Below are positions 1-4,906 of a stretch of DNA of 5,413 nucleotides, in pieces (the first letter of the stretch is position 1; each line of letters begins with the position of its first letter). Below the pieces are notes generated by a model. The model was not told where the DNA came from. It saw only the letters and a program-made list of their open reading frames with translations, and ran no database searches. The position numbers and the translations under genes are program-made. Origin of the DNA: Gemmatimonadota bacterium (lineage in GTDB: Bacteria; Gemmatimonadota; Gemmatimonadetes; Gemmatimonadales; GWC2-71-9); NCBI GenBank assembly GCA_017889745.1, contig JAGGAG010000166.1, positions 1 through 5,413 of the forward strand, in the 5' to 3' direction.

Positions 1-88
1 GAGGTGGTCTGGCCGGTGGGCGAACCGCGGCGGGCGCGAAGGGTGGGGCCCCGCTGCGAGGTGGTCTGGCCGACGGGCGAACCGCGGC
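1..88. repeat. Two direct copies of a 31-bp repeat (1-31 and 58-88)
   Basis: Positions 1-31 and 58-88 match at 29 of 31 bases; the two differences are at 16/73 and 17/74. The copies are 57 bases apart start to start. Each ends in CGAACCGCGGC. The segment between them (32-57) is unrelated but carries one arm of a longer inverted repeat. Copy 1 touches the window edge, so the array may continue to the left. I do not recognise the repeat family. It lies in the non-coding stretch 1-174 downstream of the minus-strand operon, which contains no gene that I can support. Confidence 0.75.
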
Positions 89-154
89 CGCCGTCAGGTG
101 GCCGCGGTTCGTGCCGGAGGAGATCCGAGGACCCCGAGCAGCGGGGCCCCACCC
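41..154. repeat. 17-bp perfect inverted repeat flanking a 114-bp element
   Basis: Positions 41-57 (GGGTGGGGCCCCGCTGC) are the exact reverse complement of 138-154. The arms enclose 80 bases that contain the second direct-repeat copy and a smaller hairpin. I see no clear target-site duplication: the flanks read GCGAA on the left and AAGCG on the right. The nested structure could be a REP/MITE-like element or a long-range RNA stem at the 3' end of the minus-strand operon transcript. No transposase is present. Confidence 0.65.
78..111. terminator. Strong GC hairpin downstream of the minus-strand operon
   Basis: CGAACCGCGGCC (78-89) pairs perfectly with GGCCGCGGTTCG (100-111). The stem extends inward by a G-T wobble and two G-C pairs to a GTCA loop at 93-96, giving about 15 bp in all. 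It lies 64 bases beyond the TIM-barrel stop codon, so it could stop or stabilise the operon transcript. No U-tract follows it on the minus strand, so it is not a standard intrinsic terminator. It may simply be part of the repeat element around it. Confidence 0.4.
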
Positions 155-165
155 AAGCGCCCACC

Positions 166-179
166 GCCTAGCGCCTAGC
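166..179. repeat. Tandem 7-mer at the end of the TIM-barrel gene
   Basis: GCCTAGC occurs twice back to back (166-172 and 173-179). The second copy contains the stop codon of the minus-strand TIM-barrel gene (TAG read from 177 to 175). The extra TAG in the first copy is in another frame. This looks like a small slippage duplication with no evident function. Confidence 0.6.
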
Positions 180-999
180 GCAACGCACTCATATACCGGT
201 AGCTCGCCTTGAGCGACCCCATCGGGTCCGCCGGCTCGTCGTGCTCCACGAACCAATGCTTGATCCCCGCCTGCCTTCGCACCCCGTAGATCGCCTTCCA
301 GTCGATCACCCCCGCCCCCACGTCCACCATCGCCCCGTCCTTCGCCATGTCCTTCACATGCACCAGCGGAAACCGCCCCGGCCATCGCACGAAGTAGGTG
401 AACGGGTTCTGCCCTCCCTTCCGGATCCAGTACAGGTCCATCTCGAACTGCACCAGCTCGACATCCGTGGCCTGCAGCAGCGCGTCGTACGGCAGCTTGC
501 CGCCCTCCGCCACGAACTCGTACTCGTGGTTGTGGTAGGCGAACTGGATGCCCTGCTTCTGCGCTGCCTCACCGGCCCGGTTGAACCGTTCCGCGATGGC
601 TTGCCAGTCGGCCAGCACCTTCCGCATCCCGGCCGGCACCGACGGCACCACCAGGTACCGGTGCCCGATCTCCGCCGCCGCGTCCAGCGTCGCCGGCCAC
701 TCGTCGCGCAGGCTGGAGACCGGCACGTGCGCCGAGGGTGCCACCAGCCCCGCTCGGCCCAGCGCCGCCTTCACCTGGGCTGGAGTGCGGCCGAAGTAGC
801 CGGCGAACTCCACCTCCCGGTAACCCACCTTGGCCACCGCGGCGAGCGTGCCCTCGAAATCCTTCTCCATGAGGCCGCGGACGGTATAGAGCTGTAGCCC
901 TACCGGCTGCATCCGTCGGCCGAGGCCCAGGACCTCGCGCGGCAGGAACAGCGGCACCGCCCCGGCCACCGCAGCCGCCACCACCGAGCGCCGTTGCAT
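175..999 (-). CDS. Sugar phosphate isomerase/epimerase-type TIM barrel with Tat-like leader
   Basis: This 274-residue protein belongs to the xylose isomerase-like TIM-barrel (AP endonuclease 2) family, whose members isomerise, epimerise or dehydrate sugars and keto-sugars. Visible family landmarks are GLQLYTVR (34-41), YREVEFAGY (60-68), YHNHEYEF (155-162), FEMDLYW (185-191), HVKDM (214-218), VGAGVIDW (227-234) and WFVEHDEP (249-256). By comparison with tagatose 3-epimerase-type enzymes, H156, D188, H214 and E252 are the likely metal ligands, with His replacing the usual first Glu. The N-terminus has two arginines at residues 3-4, then an alanine/valine-rich stretch to about residue 20, which suggests Tat export. 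The ATG is chosen because it shares one base with the GMC stop (TGATG), has GGGGGAAG five bases upstream, and is where homology begins. An upstream extension of 140 residues is out-of-frame GMC sequence. As the last gene of a dehydrogenase operon it probably acts on the oxidised sugar; the precise reaction is unknown. Cytoplasmic location cannot be excluded. Confidence 0.92.
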   Translation of the reverse strand: MQRRSVVAAAVAGAVPLFLPREVLGLGRRMQPVGLQLYTVRGLMEKDFEGTLAAVAKVGYREVEFAGYFGRTPAQVKAALGRAGLVAPSAHVPVSSLRDEWPATLDAAAEIGHRYLVVPSVPAGMRKVLADWQAIAERFNRAGEAAQKQGIQFAYHNHEYEFVAEGGKLPYDALLQATDVELVQFEMDLYWIRKGGQNPFTYFVRWPGRFPLVHVKDMAKDGAMVDVGAGVIDWKAIYGVRRQAGIKHWFVEHDEPADPMGSLKASYRYMSALR

Positions 1000-2681
1000 C
1001 AGAGCTTCCCCCGGTTCATGAGCCCCACCGCGTGGTCCACTGCCCGCGCCGTCAGGGCCATGTAGGTGATGGACGGATTCTGGCAGGCCGACGACGTCAT
1101 GCACGAGCCATCGGTAATGAACAGGTTGGGCACGTCCCACGACTGGTTCCACCCATTGAGCACCGACGTCTTCGGATCCCGGCCCATGCGCGCAGTGCCC
1201 ATCTCGTGGATCGTGAGCCCCGGCGGGTTGTCGTCCATGAACGGGCTGACGTCGCGGAGCCCCGCCGCCGTCAGCATCTCTGCCGCCTGCTGCGCGGCAT
1301 CGGCCAGACCCGCGCGCTCGTTGTCGCTCCAGCGGCAATCGACCCGGAGGGCCGGCACCCCCCAGCGGTCCTTCACCTCCGGGTCGAGCGACACCGCGTT
1401 GCCCTCCCGCGGCAGGCACTCACCGAATCCCTTGAGCCGGAACTGCCACGGCCCCGGCTGGTTGAGCCGCTCCTTGAATGCCGCCCCGAATCCGGGCAGT
1501 TCCGCGCCTCGCGTCCATCCCGGCTGCCATGACTTGCCCTGGTACGCGTAGCCCCGGAGGAACGGCGCCTTGTCGGTGCCGACGTTGCGGAACCGCGGCA
1601 GGTACGTGCCGTTGGGCCGGTCGCCCACGGTGGTACGGTCGTCCAGTCCCGGCACCGTCCCCACCGCCCCACCGCCCATCCAGTGGTCCATCAGGTAGTG
1701 ACCCAGCGCCCCGCTCGAATTGCCCAGCCCGCCGGGCCAGCGGGTGCTGCTGGAGTGGAGCAGGATGCGGGTCGACTCGAGCGTCGAGGCGCAGAGGAAC
1801 ACCACGCGCGCCCGGAACTCGATGGTCTCGAGCGTTTCCGCGTCGATCACGTTGACGCCCGATGCGCGCCCGGTGCGCGGATCGTACACCACGCTCTGCA
1901 CCACGCTGTGCGGCCTGAGCGTGAGCTTGCCCGTAGCGGCCGCCGCCGGCAGCGTCACGTGCACGCTGTTGAAGTAGGAATAGGTGGTGCAGCCCCGCTC
2001 GCACACGCCGCAGTAACCGCATGGTGCCCGCCCCCCATGCGACCTGGTCAGGATTGCGCAGCGGCCAATCGTCAGCACCCGCTCCCGGCCGTACCGGCTT
2101 GCGAGGCGTTGCTGCACCTGTCGCTCGGCCACGTTCATCGGCATCGCCGGCAGGAAGCGGCCATCGGGAACCTGCGCCATCCCCTCCGCCTCGCCGCTGA
2201 CCCCGATGTAGCGCTCCACATGGTCGTACCACGGCGCGATGTCGGCGTAGCGTATCGGCCAGTCCACCCCGTGCCCGTCGCGCAGGTTGGCCTCGAAGTC
2301 GAGATCGCTCCAGCGGTACACCTGCCGCCCCCACGTTATGGACCGACCGCCCACCTGACGGCCGCGGATCCAGTCGAAGCTGGTTCCCTTCGCGGTGGTG
2401 TAGGGATTGTCCATGTCGTCCACGAAGAACTGCGCGCTCCACTCGTCGCACGCATAGCACTTGCGCTGCACCGCCTGCGTGCGCTCCTGCTGCAGCCGGT
2501 TCCCCTTGCCGCGGAACGGCAACTCCCACGGTCGCACCGCCATGGTGTAGTCGGTGGCGGGGTCGATGGGCCTGCCCGCCTCCAGCACCAGCGTGTTGAG
2601 CCCGCGCTCGGTCAGCTCCTTGGCGGCCCAGCCGCCGCTGATGCCCGAACCCACCACGATCGCGTCGTAGCGCGGCGGCAT
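999..2681 (-). CDS. GMC family FAD-dependent sugar dehydrogenase, catalytic subunit
   Basis: This 560-residue protein is a glucose-methanol-choline oxidoreductase of the gluconate/fructose/glucoside 3-dehydrogenase type, which oxidises a sugar hydroxyl with FAD and passes electrons to a carrier. The Rossmann motif is VVGSGISGG (9-17), with E34 at the end of the second strand. The GMC signature region is GRQVGGRSITWGRQ (107-120). The C-terminal part carries IHEMGTARMG (491-500) and TDGSCMTSSACQNPSITYMAL (523-543); H492 and N535 are the likely catalytic His/Asn pair. C221, C224, C227 and C231 form CxxCxxCxxxC, the spacing of a [4Fe-4S] site, with C208 and a CxxC at 75-78 nearby. The length is normal for the family. 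It has no signal peptide, as expected if the small subunit carries it through the Tat system. The start has GGAAGG seven bases upstream and lies one base after the preceding stop. A membrane-associated periplasmic complex is inferred. The substrate is unknown; a C3-oxidising glucoside dehydrogenase is one reasonable guess. Confidence 0.95.
   Translation of the reverse strand: MPPRYDAIVVGSGISGGWAAKELTERGLNTLVLEAGRPIDPATDYTMAVRPWELPFRGKGNRLQQERTQAVQRKCYACDEWSAQFFVDDMDNPYTTAKGTSFDWIRGRQVGGRSITWGRQVYRWSDLDFEANLRDGHGVDWPIRYADIAPWYDHVERYIGVSGEAEGMAQVPDGRFLPAMPMNVAERQVQQRLASRYGRERVLTIGRCAILTRSHGGRAPCGYCGVCERGCTTYSYFNSVHVTLPAAAATGKLTLRPHSVVQSVVYDPRTGRASGVNVIDAETLETIEFRARVVFLCASTLESTRILLHSSSTRWPGGLGNSSGALGHYLMDHWMGGGAVGTVPGLDDRTTVGDRPNGTYLPRFRNVGTDKAPFLRGYAYQGKSWQPGWTRGAELPGFGAAFKERLNQPGPWQFRLKGFGECLPREGNAVSLDPEVKDRWGVPALRVDCRWSDNERAGLADAAQQAAEMLTAAGLRDVSPFMDDNPPGLTIHEMGTARMGRDPKTSVLNGWNQSWDVPNLFITDGSCMTSSACQNPSITYMALTARAVDHAVGLMNRGKL
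1005..1012 (-). promoter_or_regulatory. Ribosome binding site of the TIM-barrel gene
   Basis: The minus strand reads GGGGGAAG, then five bases, then ATG. The site lies inside the last codons of the GMC gene. It supports the start at 999 and translational coupling across the one-base overlap. Confidence 0.6.
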
Positions 2682-2682
2682 C

Positions 2683-3237
2683 TCAGTGCCTTCCGCCGGA
2701 CACGCCGCCCACCGGCGCGTCGCCGTCGTAGTACCCCGGCATGAACGGCAGCTTCAGCGTCTCCTGGATGCCCGGCTCCGAGTTGTAGTAGCCGTACAGC
2801 GTGAGCGCCTTGAACCGGCTCCAATATGGTGCGGCGGCATCGGTCTGCGTCTGCGCCCTGGTCTCCAGCTCCTGCATCACCGCCACCTGCTCCGCCGCCG
2901 CTGCGTCGAGGAAGAGCCGCCCGGATGCGCGCATGCTCCGCGCATCCACGTCGGCCAGCCCGGACAGGAACGCCGCCCGCTCGTCCTCGTGATACCAGTC
3001 GGCCACCATCCGCTCGATGAACGCAGCTACGCCGGCCGCGCGCGCACCCGGGGTGTTGGTGGCGGGAATGATGAGTTCGGAGAGCTGGTCGACGGTGGCG
3101 CGCTGATGCGGATCGAAGAGACTGCGGTGCCGTGAGGTGGGCGCGCTCCGCTCCAGCGCAGTCAGCTCTTCCGCGGAGAGTCCCGCCAGGGCGGGTACGG
3201 CCACTGCCAGCAGCCGGAGCAGTTCAAGCCTGGTCAC
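2683..3237 (-). CDS. Gluconate 2-dehydrogenase subunit 3-like small subunit
   Basis: This 184-residue protein fits the Gluconate_2-dh3 family: FDPHQRATVDQLSELIIPAT, then TPGARAAGVAAFIERMV, and a C-terminal LTLYGYYNSEPG segment ending in LPFMPGYYDGD. Known members are small partners of GMC dehydrogenases; they help mature the catalytic subunit and usually carry the Tat leader that exports the complex. I place the start at GTG 3237 because the family N-terminus (TRLELLRLLAVAVPALAGL) begins there, GGGGGGA lies ten bases upstream, and the length then suits the family. The frame stays open upstream to 3393, with an ATG at 3363. Those extra residues look unlike the family, and a start there would leave almost no room for divergent promoters. 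The leader fits the Tat consensus except that the second Arg is Leu (residue 4). It is the first gene of the operon and is one base from the GMC gene. Family assignment is strong; the exact start is less certain. Confidence 0.9.
   Translation of the reverse strand: MTRLELLRLLAVAVPALAGLSAEELTALERSAPTSRHRSLFDPHQRATVDQLSELIIPATNTPGARAAGVAAFIERMVADWYHEDERAAFLSGLADVDARSMRASGRLFLDAAAAEQVAVMQELETRAQTQTDAAAPYWSRFKALTLYGYYNSEPGIQETLKLPFMPGYYDGDAPVGGVSGGRH
2689..2694 (-). promoter_or_regulatory. Ribosome binding site of the GMC gene
   Basis: The minus strand reads GGAAGG, then seven bases, then ATG (2681-2679). The site lies within the last codons of the small-subunit gene, whose TGA ends one base before the ATG. 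This fits translational coupling and matched production of the two subunits. Confidence 0.6.
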
Positions 3238-3247
3238 CTTGGGCAGG

Positions 3248-3254
3248 TCCCCCC
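3248..3254 (-). promoter_or_regulatory. Possible ribosome binding site deciding the GTG start at 3237
   Basis: The minus strand reads GGGGGGA ten bases before the GTG at 3237. The spacing is slightly long. It is still the best purine-rich stretch near any candidate start of the small-subunit gene; the upstream ATG at 3363 has no comparable site. Confidence 0.4.
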
Positions 3255-3272
3255 AGTTGCGTGGTTCGTCCA

Positions 3273-3307
3273 CAAAGATAGGCGTACCCACTGGCTCTCG
3301 GCTGCAA
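3273..3307 (-). promoter_or_regulatory. Candidate promoter of the dehydrogenase operon
   Basis: On the minus strand TTGCAG (3307-3302) is followed after 21 bases by TATCTTTG (3280-3273). TATCTTTG fits the TAnnTTTG -7 box known from Bacteroidetes and also contains a -10-like TATCTT. It ends 36 bases before the GTG start, a plausible leader length. The upstream box is a weak match and the spacing is long for sigma-70. The source organism is not shown to use Bacteroidetes-type promoters, so this is tentative. Confidence 0.3.
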
Positions 3308-3317
3308 CTCCTTGCGC

Positions 3318-3350
3318 TTGTCGGGTTCTTCCCGCGGTTTCCGATCTTTG
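3318..3350 (+). promoter_or_regulatory. Candidate promoter of the di-heme lipoprotein gene
   Basis: TTGTCG (3318-3323) is followed after 19 bases by GATCTTTG (3343-3350). The ATCTTTG core is identical to the one on the opposite strand at 3279-3273, and the two face outward in the divergent intergenic region. The element lies 54 bases before the ATG at 3405. The match to any known consensus is weak; the symmetry with the other strand is the main argument. Confidence 0.25.
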
Positions 3351-3394
3351 AAGTAGGCCCCATCGCATCCCGGCACCTCGGGAGTCTCGGCACC

Positions 3395-3400
3395 AGGAGG
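3395..3400 (+). promoter_or_regulatory. Strong Shine-Dalgarno site of the di-heme lipoprotein gene
   Basis: AGGAGG is followed by AATC and then ATG at 3405. This is the best ribosome binding site in the window and fixes the start. The 7-mer CGGCACC occurs twice just upstream (3371-3377 and 3388-3394); I know of no role for it. Confidence 0.8.
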
Positions 3401-3404
3401 AATC

Positions 3405-4829
3405 ATGCGCAGGTTCACCCACAGGCACGCCGTCGTCGGCCTCGCCCTCGCGGCACTGGCCGCCTGCAGCGGCGCAGACGACGCCACCCAGCCAACCGCG
3501 CCGGCGGCCGGGACCGCGGACGCGGCCCTCTCCCGCAGCGACAACAGCGCGCTCGCCGCCGAGGTACGCACGCTCACCGCCGGACGGGGCATCACTCCAC
3601 TCGAAAGCCCTCCCCCGGTCCGCCCCGCCCTGGTGCGCCTCGGCCGCGCGCTCGCCTTCGACAAGGTGCTGAGTGGCAACAAGGACATCGCCTGCATGAC
3701 CTGCCACCTGCCCCAGTTCGCCACCGGCGACGCCCGGAGCCTGTCGATCGGGCAGGGCGCCACCGGCCTGGGGCCGGCGCGCATCCATCCGGGTGGCGCC
3801 TTCATTCCCCGGAACGCGCCACCGGCCTTCAACCTCCACGCGATGAAGGTGCTCTTCTGGGACGGGCGCGTGTCCCGCGACGATGGCGGCATGGTGCACA
3901 CCCCCGTGGGCGACAAGATCACCCCCCAGATGTCAGCGGTATTCGAGTTCGGTCCGCTCTCCGCGCTGCCGTTGTTTCCGGTGTTGAACCGCGCCGAAAT
4001 GCGCTCCGATGCCGGCAACGAGCTGGCGGCCTTCCGCGACGATCAGGAACCGGAGATCTGGGCCGCGGTCATGAAGCGGCTCGGCGCCATCCCGCAGTAC
4101 CGGCGCTTGTTCGAGGCCGCGTATCCCGGTCAGCGCTTCCAGGACATGACCTTCGCTCACGCCAGCAACGCCATCGCCGGGTTCCTTACCAGCCAGTTGT
4201 CCTTCAACCGCTCGCCCTGGGACAGGTTCCTCGCCGGCAACGACCGCGCCCTCACCGACGTGCAGCTGGCCGGCGCCAAGAACTTCATGTCGGCCCGCTG
4301 TTCCATCTGTCACAACGGGCCCGCGTTCAGCGACAACCTCTTCCACAACGTCGCCGTGGCCCAGATCGGTCCGGGCGAGGGCGACGGCGGCGGTGGTCAC
4401 GACGACTTCGGCCGGATGCGGGTCACCGGCGTCGCGGCGGAACAGTACGCCTTCCGCACCACGCCGCTCCGCAACGTCGAGCTGACCGGTCCGTGGGGAC
4501 ACGGTGGCCAGTTCACCGACCTGCGCGCCTTCGTGGATCACTACAGCGAGTCGGACATCAAGCTGCACAACTTCGACGTGAACCAGCTCGAGGCGCTGCT
4601 GCGCGGCACGGTGCAGCCCACCACCGACGCCATCCTGGCCACGCGCGACCCGCTGCTCAACGGCGTGGTCTTCACCCCGCAGCAGGTGGACGAGGTCACG
4701 GCCTTCCTCTCGGCGCTCACCGATCCGAGGGCGCGCAACCTGGAACGGATCACCCCGCGCCGGGTGCCGAGCGGTCTGCCGGTCGACGGAGCCGTCTTCG
4801 CGTCAGGACCGCCGGAAGACGACTTCTGA
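3405..4829 (+). CDS. Di-heme cytochrome c peroxidase/MauG family lipoprotein
   Basis: This 474-residue protein has a lipoprotein signal: basic start, hydrophobic residues 9-20, and lipobox LAAC with Cys21. A low-complexity Ala/Thr/Pro linker follows. It should be anchored in the membrane facing the periplasm. Two c-type heme motifs are present, CMTCH (97-101) and CSICH (299-303). Family motifs include LGRALAFDKVLSGN (79-92), RNAPPAFNL (136-144), FWDGR (151-155), FPVLNRAEMRSD (191-202), and FRTTPLRNVELTGPWGHGG (350-368). Known relatives reduce hydrogen peroxide or oxidise protein or small-molecule substrates. The region between FWDGR and EMRSD is longer than I recall for classic bacterial CcpA, and residues 323-331 form a Gly-rich acidic loop. 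Tyr380 falls where CcpA has its Met heme ligand, as in MauG. It is transcribed divergently from the dehydrogenase operon and could take electrons from it or protect it from peroxide; both are inference. Confidence 0.93.
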   Translation: MRRFTHRHAVVGLALAALAACSGADDATQPTAPAAGTADAALSRSDNSALAAEVRTLTAGRGITPLESPPPVRPALVRLGRALAFDKVLSGNKDIACMTCHLPQFATGDARSLSIGQGATGLGPARIHPGGAFIPRNAPPAFNLHAMKVLFWDGRVSRDDGGMVHTPVGDKITPQMSAVFEFGPLSALPLFPVLNRAEMRSDAGNELAAFRDDQEPEIWAAVMKRLGAIPQYRRLFEAAYPGQRFQDMTFAHASNAIAGFLTSQLSFNRSPWDRFLAGNDRALTDVQLAGAKNFMSARCSICHNGPAFSDNLFHNVAVAQIGPGEGDGGGGHDDFGRMRVTGVAAEQYAFRTTPLRNVELTGPWGHGGQFTDLRAFVDHYSESDIKLHNFDVNQLEALLRGTVQPTTDAILATRDPLLNGVVFTPQQVDEVTAFLSALTDPRARNLERITPRRVPSGLPVDGAVFASGPPEDDF

Positions 4830-4840
4830 CCTGACGCCGC

Positions 4841-4850
4841 GAGACGTCTC
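4841..4850. repeat. 10-bp perfect palindrome GAGACGTCTC
   Basis: This self-complementary sequence lies 11 bases past the di-heme gene stop codon (4827-4829) and just before a larger hairpin. It could be a protein-binding site or chance in GC-rich DNA. I see no second copy in the window. Confidence 0.35.
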
Positions 4851-4853
4851 ACT

Positions 4854-4878
4854 TGGCGAGGGGCCTCACCCCTCGCCA
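4854..4878 (+). terminator. Stem-loop between di-heme gene and kinase gene
   Basis: TGGCGAGGGG (4854-4863) pairs perfectly with CCCCTCGCCA (4869-4878) around a CCTCA loop, giving a 10-bp GC-rich stem. It begins 24 bases after the di-heme gene stop and ends 28 bases before the kinase start. Only a mixed CCTTCCGG sequence follows, not a U-tract. It is therefore a weak intrinsic terminator at best; it may instead block 3' exonuclease or act in the kinase leader. Confidence 0.5.
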
Positions 4879-4906
4879 CCTTCCGGTCTCATCACAGGTT
4901 CCTCCG

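Noticed and set aside
1..88. CRISPR array
   Set aside because: Only two copies are seen, they are not identical, the intervening segment is part of an inverted repeat, and there are no cas genes.
41..154. Insertion sequence remnant
   Set aside because: There are inverted arms but no transposase fragment and no convincing target-site duplication; it is kept as a repeat of unknown type.
1000..1419. 140-residue upstream extension of the TIM-barrel gene to 1419
   Set aside because: It is read out of frame through the GMC gene, is composed of Gly/Arg/Pro-rich sequence with no family match, and a well-placed ATG with a ribosome binding site exists at 999.
1420..2529. Long minus-strand open frame (369 codons) inside the GMC gene
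   Set aside because: It is an alternative frame of the GMC gene, with Arg/Gly/Ala-rich shadow composition and no motifs.
1683..2744. 353-codon plus-strand open frame antisense to the GMC gene
   Set aside because: GC-rich coding DNA often leaves an open antisense frame. The translation is His/Arg/Pro-rich with no recognisable domain, while the opposite strand encodes clear GMC motifs.
3238..3393. Upstream extension of the small-subunit gene (GTG 3393 or ATG 3363)
   Set aside because: The extra residues lack family similarity, no ribosome binding site precedes either codon, and the extension would fill almost the whole divergent promoter region.
3405..4829. True MauG of a methylamine dehydrogenase cluster
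   Set aside because: No methylamine dehydrogenase genes are present, and family-level motifs alone do not support that specific role.
3137..4834. 565-codon plus-strand open frame overlapping the di-heme gene
   Set aside because: It is a shifted frame of the di-heme gene with very Arg/Pro-rich low-complexity sequence. The 3405 frame has a lipobox, two CxxCH motifs and a strong ribosome binding site.
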